A DNA stretch of 64,000 bases from Bacteroidales bacterium H4 (GCA_001701165.1 DAAP01000023.1:124001-188000); one strand, 5' to 3'; shown: positions 8,242-17,148, counted from the first letter of the stretch. A program made the numbers and translations. The notes: generated by a model from the sequence alone, not told the origin.

Positions 8242-9834
8242 TTATTTACGGTTGCTTTTGGGGTGTGACTCTCGTATTTCGTATATATAATCGGTCTTTC
8301 GTGAGCGCCGGGGCCACCACCGACGTTGCTTTCGGTCGCGTTGTCGGTTGTGCTCTTCGTACTCGATGATCTGCTGTTTTGTCGCTTTTGCCATCCGGGC
8401 ATTGCGCCATATCCATACGTAGGTGAGGATGAAGTCGGCGGCTATCCAAGGCCAGAATGCATCATTGGCCGTTTGCGCTATCCAAGGCCATATAAGCAGC
8501 ATGGCAAGCATAGCCAACAGATGTAACTCCATATATATGAGCGTGGTTTTGTCGTAACGCGGTTTCCAGACGGTGATTGCGGGGATTATAGCAAATGGAT
8601 TGAGCCACAATATCAGCCAATTGGGCGAAGTGGCGTAGTGCTCGGAGAAGAACACAAGAAAGGTAATGATACAGCCCAATATGGCATTTGCGCCGAAAAA
8701 GATGCAGTAAAATCCGCGCATACGACGCCATTTGAAGGACACGGTTCGTGCTACGAAGAATGATATTGCCAGCAACACCAGCATTGCGGCCATAGGTGTC
8801 AGATACCATGGGGTGGGAGGGAGAACGGCGAAGCATTCATCCGGAGTGTCGTGTCTCGGGTCATTATCCAAAAGAAAGCCTCTGATAGTTTGGTCTTCCG
8901 GTACTTGCTGCCCGTCGGCATCAATGATGGTGGTTTTCGTTACAATCGAAATATCATATCCGTCAGGGTTTGATATGCCGAATTTGAACAAGTCGGATTT
9001 GGACAATCCGTCGGCTTTGAAGGTGCTGTGTTCAAGCATCCCGGCTAGTAATATGGGAGCAAAGGCAAGGCCGCGTCTATTACGATACCCTCCGACAGGT
9101 TGGTCGATGCCGCTGCCCAGCGCGAGGTCGATGCCGAACTGATACCACGGATAGTTGGCGTGGTATCGACGCATGACGTTACGGTATGTAGTCCCGTCAC
9201 CAAGGTCAAAGCTATATATGCCGGTCCATCCCAAGTCCGTTTCTTGGCCGATGGCTTTTTCGATGATTTGCAGCGGACGAGTAGCGCAATTGTCTTCGAT
9301 ATAATTGTAGCGGTAGACGCGATTTTCGGGGCGCAGGTTTTCCTCGACCAGTGCCATAAGGCGCTGAATCTGCTCTCGGGTTAGATTCAGCTTTTGCAGT
9401 ACAGTGCTGCGCCCTTGGCATACATAACTATATAGAAATGGTGCCCAGGGTACGGCGGCAACGCTGTAGTCCGTCTCGCCTTTGACAAAACGGTATACAA
9501 AATGCGGAGCGTTGAAATCAAACATACCCCATGTGATGGCGGTATCACTGTACGGAGTGACGATGCGCAGTGCCGAGTGACCTTCGAGTTCGTAGACTTC
9601 TTTGCCTGGAAAAAATGTGGCAAGATATACGGTGGTGTCACAGTCTTCCGCTAAATTCCAATCGAGAGTCAACCTGTTTTCGGCCATAGCCGTGTGCGCA
9701 GCCGTTCCGCATAATAATATAACGAGAAGCACGAGGCCCATAGCGCGGCGTGCCTGTGCGTATAAAATACCGGCAGCGCATCTGCATATCAAGTTTGCAG
9801 CCGCATGGCTATGTATTTTTGTGCGTTGCCTCAT
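8242..9834 (-). CDS. DUF4105/Lnb-like membrane protein, paralogue 1 (intact Cys/His)
   Basis: The protein has 530 residues. After a signal segment (MGLVLLVILLCGTAAHTAMA) comes the DUF4105 domain. It carries ELEGHSALRI with the candidate catalytic His and, about 120 residues later, EDNCATRPL with the candidate nucleophilic Cys, a pattern of NlpC/P60-like thiol enzymes. The C-terminal third has several membrane helices. This domain is the periplasmic part of Lnb, described in Bacteroides as a lipoprotein N-acyltransferase, so N-acylation of outer-membrane lipoproteins is a reasonable guess. The ATG overlaps the stop of the upstream paralogue by four bases, which points to translational coupling. 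Start choice among in-frame ATGs before the signal peptide is uncertain. Confidence 0.8.
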   Translation of the reverse strand: MRQRTKIHSHAAANLICRCAAGILYAQARRAMGLVLLVILLCGTAAHTAMAENRLTLDWNLAEDCDTTVYLATFFPGKEVYELEGHSALRIVTPYSDTAITWGMFDFNAPHFVYRFVKGETDYSVAAVPWAPFLYSYVCQGRSTVLQKLNLTREQIQRLMALVEENLRPENRVYRYNYIEDNCATRPLQIIEKAIGQETDLGWTGIYSFDLGDGTTYRNVMRRYHANYPWYQFGIDLALGSGIDQPVGGYRNRRGLAFAPILLAGMLEHSTFKADGLSKSDLFKFGISNPDGYDISIVTKTTIIDADGQQVPEDQTIRGFLLDNDPRHDTPDECFAVLPPTPWYLTPMAAMLVLLAISFFVARTVSFKWRRMRGFYCIFFGANAILGCIITFLVFFSEHYATSPNWLILWLNPFAIIPAITVWKPRYDKTTLIYMELHLLAMLAMLLIWPWIAQTANDAFWPWIAADFILTYVWIWRNARMAKATKQQIIEYEEHNRQRDRKQRRWWPRRSRKTDYIYEIRESHPKSNRK

Positions 9835-11480
9835 GCTTCATTGATTTTAGAACTCGATTCTCGGGATTCTTTGGAGTTAGAATTCTCTATGATGTATGTG
9901 TAACCATTGGTCTTGAATCCCCATAATTTATTTGTTCGTTTTATTCCTTTAATTTTTTCTTCACGGCACTCGGAGTCTTCGCCTTTGTTGGAGTCATCTT
10001 CGGGTGTTTCTGTGAGCTCTTCTGCGCGTTCCATTCGGGCAAAAGTGAGGAGTAAATCCGAAATAAACCACGGCCAGATTGCAATGTCTGTGCGTTGTGA
10101 AATCCATGGCCATATTAAGATTAGAATCAGTGTCGGGAACAAACGGACTAAAAAAATTACATCTGCAATAAGTTCCATACGTTTGTTCCAGATTAATATG
10201 GCCGGGATTATAGCAAATGGGTTAAGCCACAAAAGCAGCCAGTTTGGAGAGGTGGCATAGTGATCCGAAAAGACAAGATAAGTCAAGATGGTCCCTACTA
10301 TAGCGATAACTCCATAAAAGGCTGTGTAAAAGCCGCGAATGGGCCGAAGCTCGCGTTTTACTTTACGAGCTACGAAAAATGAGATCACGAATAGTACCAG
10401 AGAGGCGACCAAAGGACTTAGATACCATGGCGTTGGCGATGATGCTGTTTGTGTTATCTTGTCGCAGTCTCCTTCTAATATACTATTAATAATAGTATTA
10501 GCACCTTTTTCTGAAGTCTTGGACATGCCTCCGTCTAAGAATACTGTACCCAATACAACAGGGACTCCATACGCTTTTGCGTAGTCGATGACGCAGTTTC
10601 CAATGAATCCCGCAAGCAATAATGGTGTAAATGTCAACTTGCGTTCGCCACCATCGCCGAGAGGTTGGTCAATTTCGCTGCCCAGTGCAAGTTCCAAGCC
10701 GAATTGATACCACGGATAACCGGCGTGATAGCTACGCAAGGCTTGGCGATAGGTGGTTTTCTCCGGATTAAACTTGCCTAAATATTCATCCGGAAGTCTA
10801 AGCTCGAATCCGAGCGCGTTTTCGATAGCGGACAATGAGCGCGTCGCGCAATTGTCTAAAAAGTAGTCGTAGCGTGAGTCTCGGTTTTCGGGATGCAGGT
10901 TCTCTTCGAGTATGTCCATAAGACGGTGGATTTGAACCGGATCCAATACGAGGCCTTGCAAAAGAACTCCACGGCTTCGACTTACGTATGAGCTCAAGAA
11001 TGTACTCCAAGGCATCGAAACGGCGGTGTAAGTCGTTTTGCCTTCGAGATATTGATATATATAATGTGGAGCATTAGAACCGAACGTCCCCCATGTGTAG
11101 GCCGTATCGCCGGATGGCGTGATAATTCGGATTGCGCTTTGGCCTTCGAACTCGTCGGTATGTTTCCCGGGCAGAACCGTCACGAGGTATACAAGTGTAT
11201 CGCTTTCTAATGCGGCATTGATATCCATGTCTATGTCTTTGTGGTCGATGGCCGGTGGCGGACCTGACATGGGATTATAGTTATAATCAGCAGCATAGAC
11301 ATGCAACGATGCACTACTCATTAACAATATAATAACGAGAAGCACGAGGCCCATAGCACGGCGTGCCTGTGCGCAGAGCACACGGGCAGCATTGCTGTTT
11401 ATGTTATGAGCCGGTGGCCGCATAGAGGGAGCGTTTCGTAATAAAAGTAAATCCCGCCGTACGACAGCGGGATTCATCAT
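9831..11480 (-). CDS. DUF4105/Lnb-like membrane protein, paralogue 2 (His replaced)
   Basis: The protein has 549 residues and the same architecture as its neighbour: signal segment, DUF4105 domain, then C-terminal membrane helices. Much of the domain aligns (ITPSGDTAYTWGTFGSNAPHYIYQ, DNCATRSL), but the His of the GHS motif is Gln here (EFEGQSAIRI), while the Cys is kept. If the His is catalytic, this copy is inactive or works differently. A basic, Glu-rich tail (residues about 490-549) is unique to it. The signal-peptide DNA is almost identical to that of paralogue 1 (39 of 40 bases), although the rest has diverged. The start lies three bases after tRNA-Cys; the internal ATG directly before the signal core is an alternative. 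Confidence 0.78.
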   Translation of the reverse strand: MMNPAVVRRDLLLLRNAPSMRPPAHNINSNAARVLCAQARRAMGLVLLVIILLMSSASLHVYAADYNYNPMSGPPPAIDHKDIDMDINAALESDTLVYLVTVLPGKHTDEFEGQSAIRIITPSGDTAYTWGTFGSNAPHYIYQYLEGKTTYTAVSMPWSTFLSSYVSRSRGVLLQGLVLDPVQIHRLMDILEENLHPENRDSRYDYFLDNCATRSLSAIENALGFELRLPDEYLGKFNPEKTTYRQALRSYHAGYPWYQFGLELALGSEIDQPLGDGGERKLTFTPLLLAGFIGNCVIDYAKAYGVPVVLGTVFLDGGMSKTSEKGANTIINSILEGDCDKITQTASSPTPWYLSPLVASLVLFVISFFVARKVKRELRPIRGFYTAFYGVIAIVGTILTYLVFSDHYATSPNWLLLWLNPFAIIPAILIWNKRMELIADVIFLVRLFPTLILILIWPWISQRTDIAIWPWFISDLLLTFARMERAEELTETPEDDSNKGEDSECREEKIKGIKRTNKLWGFKTNGYTYIIENSNSKESRESSSKINEA

Positions 11481-11483
11481 ATG

Positions 11484-11554
11484 AGGTACCTAGCAGAATC
11501 GAACTGCTGTAAACGGTTTTGCAGACCGGTGCCTAACCACTCGGCCAAGGTACC
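11484..11554 (-). tRNA. tRNA-Cys (GCA anticodon)
   Basis: Read on the minus strand the cloverleaf is complete. The acceptor stem is GGTACCT/AGGTACC with discriminator T, typical of Cys. The D arm contains GAGTGGTTAGGC, the anticodon loop is CTGCAAA with GCA, and the T arm contains GTTCGATTC. The 71-base length excludes CCA. It sits directly upstream of, and in the same direction as, the DUF4105 operon. Confidence 0.95.
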
Positions 11555-11576
11555 ATGCTCGTGCGGTTTGCGACTG

Positions 11577-11607
11577 CAAAGTTAAGCACTTTTTGGGATA
11601 TACACAA
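11577..11607 (-). promoter_or_regulatory. Promoter for tRNA-Cys and probably the DUF4105 operon
   Basis: On the minus strand TTG and TAACTTTG are 20 bases apart, matching the Bacteroidetes consensus, and lie about 23 bases before the mature tRNA. No separate promoter fits in the three bases between the tRNA and the DUF4105 gene. Confidence 0.7.
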
Positions 11608-11776
11608 TATCTGCACGAAAAATCTTTTGACAAATTTCGGAAGGGCCTTGGAGCAGGGCTTGCCCACCCTCAAGGGCAAGGCGGCCGGTCATAGCCCGTA
11701 TATCGGCGCTGCCACGGCCGAAAATACACGGTTCACACAAAAAAGCCGGGGGTTCGTACAGGAAGCGCGCCTACGT

Positions 11777-11808
11777 ATTGACAACGCTCTTCCGGGAGCG
11801 TAATTTTG
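11777..11808 (+). promoter_or_regulatory. Promoter with a hairpin in its spacer
   Basis: ATTG, 20 bases, then TAATTTTG, about 84 bases before the next ATG. The spacer contains the inverted repeat CGCTC/GGGAGCG, which could be an operator. The rest of the gap from 11585 holds no gene I can support. Confidence 0.6.
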
Positions 11809-11891
11809 CTTGCGAAAGGAGGAAACAAGCCCTCGGGTAAGCAGACTTCCACCAAATCAAAAAGCATAACCACATTAAAAAACAAAGCATT

Positions 11892-12215
11892 ATGAAGACC
11901 AAGAATTACATCAGTCTGGCAGCACTGGCACTTGCTGCCGCCATCACGGGGCGAGCATCGTCAATGTCTTTTACGCCGAACCTTGAAGAGCCGTCGTGGA
12001 CGGTGGTCGGCCCGGTTTTGCTGGAAAACAGTGAAGGCTCCCTGATACGGGCCACGTTCGAAGTATTGTATGTCGATGCATGCGCGTATTACCGCATACG
12101 CCACGACGGCCGGTGTCATCTCGTATCAAAATGCATATCCAAGAGTATGGCAACCGAAACGTTTGTATGCCACATGCCCCAAGGCAACTACTACTTCCAC
12201 CTAAACGGCAAGTAA
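11892..12215 (+). CDS. Small secreted protein of unknown function
   Basis: The 107 residues begin with a clear signal peptide (MKTKNYISLAALALAAAITGRASS). The mature part of about 80 residues contains four cysteines and many aromatic residues (YVDACAYYRIRHDGRC), so a disulfide-bonded periplasmic or secreted protein is likely. I do not recognise a family. It has its own promoter and a leader of about 75 bases. Confidence 0.6.
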   Translation: MKTKNYISLAALALAAAITGRASSMSFTPNLEEPSWTVVGPVLLENSEGSLIRATFEVLYVDACAYYRIRHDGRCHLVSKCISKSMATETFVCHMPQGNYYFHLNGK

Positions 12216-12270
12216 CAACGGCATTTTATTCGTAATTGCCGTACTTTTACTCAGAAATAGAATGAAGAAT

Positions 12271-12302
12271 ATTGTAAATGACGCAGCAATGCGCTAATTT
12301 TG
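12271..12302 (+). promoter_or_regulatory. Promoter for the zinc-ribbon membrane protein pair
   Basis: ATTG, 20 bases, then TAATTTTG, about 22 bases before the ATG at 12325. Confidence 0.65.
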
Positions 12303-12324
12303 TAATTACATTAGATTAAAGGCT

Positions 12325-13083
12325 ATGACATACAGAAAAAAGGGGTCGGAATGCACCTGCCCGGCATGCGGTACACCGCTTGCGAGCGAAGATGAAAAAT
12401 GCCCGAGATGCAACAAGATTGGGGAGTCGGCCGATGCGACATGCGCAGGTCCTGACGCGGAAGATGCCGCAGAATCGGCCTCGGCAGAAGATATAGCCGC
12501 TGCACAGAACGCTGCAATTGCCCGATCACATGTCGCATTGATAGTGAACGGAAAGTCGATGAATGGAACGCTGTTCCATGGCGTGATGATTGGAGTCTTG
12601 GCACTTCTATGCATATCGACATTCCGGTATGGCTATGACTTCTTGATGTTTTTTGGCAAGATACCCCGATTCGGAACAATATACACCATCTATAACGGCG
12701 TTATGGCTTTCTTCAGCGCATATACGTTGTTCGCGGTGTGTAAAGCAAAGCCTAACGGGGTGTACTTGTTGATATATTATGCCTTGCTTTGCCTATTCTT
12801 GACTATCGGGTATTTGTATGTATACGGCAAAATCGGTGATGTGGGAAAGATATACCTATGTGCATTTGGTATTACAGCGGTTCTGGTTTTCCTTGTCTAC
12901 GTGGTATTCTCGTTGCAAATATGGCGCATATTCCCATTAGGAAGCCGCCGCAGCCATTATTACGATACAATACTGTTCTTGGCAATCTGTGTCGTGCAAG
13001 TCGTATACTTCAACCATTATCTATACGCCTACACCTTTTCGAGCTTCATCCGCAGCCTTGCCGGCCATGGCATAGCACTATGA
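12325..13083 (+). CDS. Zinc-ribbon membrane protein 1
   Basis: The 252 residues start with a double-Cys zinc ribbon, CTCPACGTPL...KCPRCNKIG. An acidic Ala-rich linker follows, then about six hydrophobic segments. This is the common layout of small membrane proteins with a cytoplasmic zinc ribbon; no enzymatic motif is visible. The next gene is a paralogue in layout, so the two may act together or have arisen by duplication. The function is unknown. Confidence 0.75.
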   Translation: MTYRKKGSECTCPACGTPLASEDEKCPRCNKIGESADATCAGPDAEDAAESASAEDIAAAQNAAIARSHVALIVNGKSMNGTLFHGVMIGVLALLCISTFRYGYDFLMFFGKIPRFGTIYTIYNGVMAFFSAYTLFAVCKAKPNGVYLLIYYALLCLFLTIGYLYVYGKIGDVGKIYLCAFGITAVLVFLVYVVFSLQIWRIFPLGSRRSHYYDTILFLAICVVQVVYFNHYLYAYTFSSFIRSLAGHGIAL

Positions 13084-13150
13084 GACGGCGCTATGGCGCA
13101 ATAAGGATTGACAACAATTACAATAAACAACATAACAACACAATATAGAT

Positions 13151-13858
13151 ATGGATAAAGATAACCAAATAATCTGTCCGGTATGTGGGACAGCCATCCC
13201 TTCAGACGCAAAAATATGTCCGCATTGCAAAGAGACCCTGTGGTCCGACGAAGTCCCCGAAGAATTTGGCGGAGGCAGTGCGACTGAAACATCGGACGGC
13301 ACACCGCCGCCGATGTTAGGAGAAATCTACAACCGAGACTTCCGTCCCGACCCGGACATGGAGCCGGAAGCCGTAACCGAGCGGCCCCGCAAAATTCGCG
13401 GATGGCTTTTCCTCTTTGTCTTTATGATGTGGTTGTCGATAGTAAGGGCTATCGTGTCCATGCTGACCGAGTCGCTTCCCACGCCGTTTTTACTCAGCAA
13501 CATAGCCAAGGTCGGCTTGGTGATTTATGCATTAGTGTGCATCAGCCGCGTCGGAAGCAATGTGGTATTTCTATGCAAATCATTGCTACTCATCACGTTG
13601 GTAGAGACCACGTGTATGATGTTTGGAAGTATCCAACTTTTCAAATATTCTCCTGCTGTAATCTTCTTTGTTGTGAAAATCGTCGTGAGCATCTTATGGC
13701 TCGGCTATTTCAACAGCAGTGCGCAAGTTGAGCGCCTTTTCCCGACAGAGGAACGGAGTCATTCGACGGTGGACGTTGTCATCGTTGCCATTACGGCCAT
13801 ATTGGCACTCGTAGCGTCATATACAATTCTAAGTGAGTTGCAGCATGTGCTGATATAG
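13151..13858 (+). CDS. Zinc-ribbon membrane protein 2
   Basis: The 235 residues begin with the zinc ribbon ICPVCGTAIPSDAKICPHCK. A proline-rich, acidic linker of about 60 residues follows, then about five hydrophobic segments (for example GWLFLFVFMMWLSIV). Layout and size match the gene 67 bases upstream, but sequence similarity outside the ribbon is low. It probably shares a transcript with that gene. The function is unknown. Confidence 0.75.
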   Translation: MDKDNQIICPVCGTAIPSDAKICPHCKETLWSDEVPEEFGGGSATETSDGTPPPMLGEIYNRDFRPDPDMEPEAVTERPRKIRGWLFLFVFMMWLSIVRAIVSMLTESLPTPFLLSNIAKVGLVIYALVCISRVGSNVVFLCKSLLLITLVETTCMMFGSIQLFKYSPAVIFFVVKIVVSILWLGYFNSSAQVERLFPTEERSHSTVDVVIVAITAILALVASYTILSELQHVLI

Positions 13859-13890
13859 CCATAAGGCGCAACAATAGTTTACCCGGATAC

Positions 13891-13924
13891 GGACGCAGGC
13901 GCGGACATTGGCACGCCTGCGTCC
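13891..13924 (+). terminator. Hairpin after the zinc-ribbon pair
   Basis: A perfect 11-bp stem, GGACGCAGGCG against CGCCTGCGTCC, lies 32 bases after the stop codon. No T-run follows, so termination is plausible but not certain. Confidence 0.55.
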
Positions 13925-13965
13925 GCGTGTTCCCGGCACCACTATCGGCAGTTTTGTCCGGTGGT

Positions 13966-13997
13966 GTTGCGTAAACGGCAAAAAAGGATTATTTTTG
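13966..13997 (+). promoter_or_regulatory. Promoter of the aminopeptidase gene
   Basis: GTTG, 20 bases, then TATTTTTG, about 87 bases before the ATG at 14084. Confidence 0.65.
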
Positions 13998-14083
13998 TAA
14001 CCTCAAAAACAAGGTCGCCGGCCGGTATGGCCGCCATACCCACAACTGCATAGACAATTAATACACCCAATACTATCGGCTTT

Positions 14084-15874
14084 ATGAAAACAGAGATAGC
14101 TCAACGGCTCACAGTCCTTCGCGGACTTATGGCCAAGGCCGGCGTCAATGCCGCCATTATCAATAAGACAGACCCCCACCAGAGCGAATATATAGGCGCC
14201 CACTGGGCTTTTTTGCGCCGCATCAGCGGCTTTACAGGCAGTGCCGCCACCATGGTGGTGACCGCGGACAAAGCATTGCTGTGGACCGATTCGCGATACT
14301 TTATACAGGCGGCACAGCAGCTTGACGGCACCGAAATCCTGCTAATGAAGGAGGGCCTTCCCGAAACTCCGGACATCCCGACATGGCTGACGCATAATCT
14401 GACACAAGGCAGCACGGTGGGCGTGGACGGGATGTTGTTCAGCCGTACCGAGGCTGACGGACTGGCTGCAACGCTCGGTGCTCGCGGCATCAAACTCAAG
14501 ACAGACTTCGACCCTATAGCCGACACATGGCCCGACCGTCCGGCGTTGCCGCAAGACAAGGTTTTTGTACACCACATCCGGTATGCAGGACAGAGTGCTG
14601 CCGACAAAATTGCCGCTTTACTGACTGCGGCTGCCGACCTCGGCGCAGACGCTATATTCACCAGCGCACTTGACGAAATTGTATGGACGCTGAACATTCG
14701 TGCACACGATGTGCCGTACACTACCGTGGTCACGTCTTTCTTGTATCTGTCACCCAAGGGCAACACCTTGTTCGTAGACGAGAATAAATTGGATGAGGCC
14801 GTTCGTGCCCACCTCGCTGAGGCCGGGGTGTCTGTCGCCGGATACGGCGATGTTCTGCCCTTCATCGCAGCCCTGCCGACAGATGTTCGCGTGCTTGCAC
14901 AGCCGGATAAGAATGCCGTAGCAGTCACCAATGCCCTTGGCGCGCGTGCCGTATTGGCTACTTCGCCGGCCGGAATGCTCAAAGCCGTGAAGAACAAAGT
15001 GCAACTGGCCGGAGTGCGTGCCGCTATGGAGCGCGATGGCGTAGCACTTGTGTCGGCCCTTATGGAAATCGAAAGACATATAGACAATGATCTGCCCCTG
15101 ACCGAATTGGACGTTGTACGTATCTTCCGCCAAGCACGTCAGGCTCAGGCGTTGTTTTTTGACGAAAGCTTCGGTACCATTGCCGGCTTCGGTGCGCATG
15201 GAGCCATCGTCCACTACGACCCCACCGAGGAGTCCAATGCGGAGATACATCGCGGCAGTCTGCTGCTGATAGACAGCGGCGCTCAGTATCTTGACGGCAC
15301 CACGGACATCACGCGCACAATAGCTATCGGCGAGAGCACGGCCGAACAGCGCCACGACTTCACCCTGGTGATGAAAGGCCATATCGCCTTGGCTACCGCA
15401 GTGTTCCCGCAAGGAACTGTCGGCATGCAACTTGACATACTTGCACGGCAATTTCTGTGGAAGCAGGGCTTGACCTATCTGCACGGCACCGGACACGGCG
15501 TGGGCCACTTCCTCAACGTGCACGAAGGGCCGCAGAGCATTCGTCTCAATTATGTGCCGGCACCGATGACTCCGGGTATGATTACATCCAATGAGCCCGG
15601 ACTTTACCGCGAGAATGTCCATGGCATACGTTGCGAAAACCTTGTGCTAACCACCGAGGCCATGACCACCGAGTTCGGCAAGTTCTACCGCTTCGAGACG
15701 CTGACGCTATGTCCCTTCGACCTATCGCTGTTTGATGTGGACATGATGACAGATGCCGAGATCGAATGGGTCAACGACTACCACCGTATGGTGTGCTCGC
15801 GCCTTACTCCGATGCTGAACAGCGCTCAGCGCACTTGGCTCGAAAAGAAAACCCGGCCACTGACGCGCAACTAA
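14084..15874 (+). CDS. Xaa-Pro aminopeptidase, M24 metallopeptidase
   Basis: The 596-residue protein has two N-terminal creatinase-like domains and a C-terminal pita-bread catalytic domain, the three-domain form of cytosolic XPNPEP-type aminopeptidases that remove an N-terminal residue preceding proline. The five metal ligands are visible: the two Asp of LLIDSGAQYLDGTTDITRT, the His of GTGHGVGHFLNVHEG, the Glu of SNEPGLYRE and the Glu of RCENLVL. No signal peptide is present, so it acts in the cytoplasm on proline-containing peptides. It is followed after 36 bases by a carbonic anhydrase gene in the same direction. Confidence 0.93.
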   Translation: MKTEIAQRLTVLRGLMAKAGVNAAIINKTDPHQSEYIGAHWAFLRRISGFTGSAATMVVTADKALLWTDSRYFIQAAQQLDGTEILLMKEGLPETPDIPTWLTHNLTQGSTVGVDGMLFSRTEADGLAATLGARGIKLKTDFDPIADTWPDRPALPQDKVFVHHIRYAGQSAADKIAALLTAAADLGADAIFTSALDEIVWTLNIRAHDVPYTTVVTSFLYLSPKGNTLFVDENKLDEAVRAHLAEAGVSVAGYGDVLPFIAALPTDVRVLAQPDKNAVAVTNALGARAVLATSPAGMLKAVKNKVQLAGVRAAMERDGVALVSALMEIERHIDNDLPLTELDVVRIFRQARQAQALFFDESFGTIAGFGAHGAIVHYDPTEESNAEIHRGSLLLIDSGAQYLDGTTDITRTIAIGESTAEQRHDFTLVMKGHIALATAVFPQGTVGMQLDILARQFLWKQGLTYLHGTGHGVGHFLNVHEGPQSIRLNYVPAPMTPGMITSNEPGLYRENVHGIRCENLVLTTEAMTTEFGKFYRFETLTLCPFDLSLFDVDMMTDAEIEWVNDYHRMVCSRLTPMLNSAQRTWLEKKTRPLTRN

Positions 15875-15910
15875 CCCCTTAGAAGTAAAAAATCAGAACA
15901 ACATATACAA

Positions 15911-16453
15911 ATGGCATTAATCATTCCACTGCGCGGACACACTCCGGTGATAGGCGCAGACACTTTTCTGGCCGAAAACGCCACCATTATAGGAGATGTC
16001 ACCATGGGCGAAAAATGCAGCGTATGGTTTGGCACCGTCCTGCGCGGCGATGTCAATACCATCACCATCGGCGACCGCGTCAATATTCAGGATGGCAGCG
16101 TACTGCACACGCTTTTCCGCAAATCCACCATCACCATCGGCAACGATGTTTCCATCGGACACAACGTCACCATACACGGGGCGGACATACACGACCTCGC
16201 CTTGGTAGGCATGGGCGCCGTGGTCATGGACAACGCCGTGGTAGGCGAGGGCGCTATCGTTGCCGCCGGCGCCGTAGTCCTGTCCAATACCAAGATAGGT
16301 CCTTACGAACTGTGGGCCGGCGCTCCGGCCAAGTACATCAAAAAGGTAGACCCCGAACAAAGCCGCGAAATCAACCAGAAAATCGCGCACAACTACCTGC
16401 TGTACTCCCGCTGGTACACCCATCCCGACGAGCCCAACCCTCTGGACGACTGA
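15911..16453 (+). CDS. Gamma-class carbonic anhydrase family protein
   Basis: The 180 residues form a left-handed parallel beta-helix, seen as hexapeptide repeats such as ITIGDRVNIQDGS and VGEGAIVAAGAV. The three zinc-binding His are in place: VLHTLF, then IGHNV and IHGADI. The family trimerises and reversibly hydrates CO2, though many members are untested. The ATG is preceded by a short spacer after the aminopeptidase gene, and a strong terminator follows, so the pair is likely one transcript. Confidence 0.9.
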   Translation: MALIIPLRGHTPVIGADTFLAENATIIGDVTMGEKCSVWFGTVLRGDVNTITIGDRVNIQDGSVLHTLFRKSTITIGNDVSIGHNVTIHGADIHDLALVGMGAVVMDNAVVGEGAIVAAGAVVLSNTKIGPYELWAGAPAKYIKKVDPEQSREINQKIAHNYLLYSRWYTHPDEPNPLDD

Positions 16454-16473
16454 AAAATCGCAAGATATAAATA

Positions 16474-16499
16474 AAAAGGAGGCTTCGGCCTCCTTTTTT
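16474..16499 (+). terminator. Rho-independent terminator after the carbonic anhydrase gene
   Basis: AAAAAGGAGGC, a TTCG loop, then GCCTCCTTTTTT: a tight GC stem with a U-tract, 20 bases past the stop. Confidence 0.95.
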
Positions 16500-16685
16500 A
16501 TTTATACACCGTTTTTTGGTGTATAGGTCAAAACGGATGCTATAAACGCTGTAACTACATTGGACTACAGGATATTATCATGGTTCAAAAAAAAATTGAA
16601 ACATCACTTGGCGAAACCGCTTTGACCCTATGGGCCTGAATGTTCTCTTCGTGGTATTCAAAAACTTCAAAAACTTGGCAAAATA

Positions 16686-16717
16686 TTTGGCAGGAACGAA
16701 AACTATGTTTAACTTTG
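16686..16717 (+). promoter_or_regulatory. Strong consensus promoter without an obvious gene
   Basis: TTTG, 20 bases, then TAACTTTG. The surrounding bases are strikingly similar to the promoter at 25517 in the phage block (both read ATTTGGC near -33 and TTAACTTTGTG at -7). Confidence 0.6.
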
Positions 16718-16724
16718 TGGCGCA

Positions 16725-17087
16725 AACCGCATCGCAGAAGCCCGGTCAGGGCTAAGCGGGTGGGTCGACAGACATAATTAGAAAGCGTTTATCCGCGCTG
16801 ATTCTTGATGTTTCGGAATTCTCGCAAAATTCATTTAGATGTCAAGGATTGAGCAATGGTAGATGCCCGAGGATATGTAATTTTTCTTGCTTTCGGCAGT
16901 GTATTTCGAGAGAAATATGGCCGGACGCATTGATTGCATATACGAGCGTGGGCTTCTGCATTGCTCGTCTAACGTAAATGTTACTGCATTGATTATTAAG
17001 CAGTACATACAGATTTAGCGGAAACAAGAACCCAAACAGAACCAACAAAAATAACAAAATAAGAAAATAGACCGCGAGGTCTGTTTT
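16725..17087 (+). ncRNA. Candidate non-coding transcript of about 360 nt
   Basis: A consensus promoter at 16686-16717 and a hairpin with a U-tract at 17069-17087 bracket about 360 bases. They encode no protein longer than about 25 residues on this strand. I see no match to RNase P RNA, tmRNA, 6S or SRP RNA. It lies between the chromosomal terminator and the 3' end of the phage block, so it could be a boundary transcript or the decayed leader of a lost gene. The remaining bases of the gap (16500-16685) hold only a small inverted repeat, TATACACC/GGTGTATA, at 16503-16525. Confidence 0.35.
17069..17087. terminator. Hairpin terminator, probably bidirectional
   Basis: AGACC, a GCGA tetraloop, then GGTCT, followed by GTTTTTG on the plus strand and by ATTTTCTTATTTT on the minus strand. 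On the minus strand it lies just past the last phage gene and would end that long operon. Confidence 0.75.
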
Positions 17088-17148
17088 TGTTACTCCGCTA
17101 TGTGAGGCTTCGCTGTGGCAAATACGCCAAAAAACTTTGCTGAAACAC

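Noticed and set aside
16842..17057. A 71-residue minus-strand hydrophobic protein
   Set aside because: No promoter or conservation is evident and it lies inside a candidate plus-strand transcript.
16725..17087. RNase P RNA, tmRNA, 6S or SRP RNA
   Set aside because: The conserved core sequences of these RNAs are not present.
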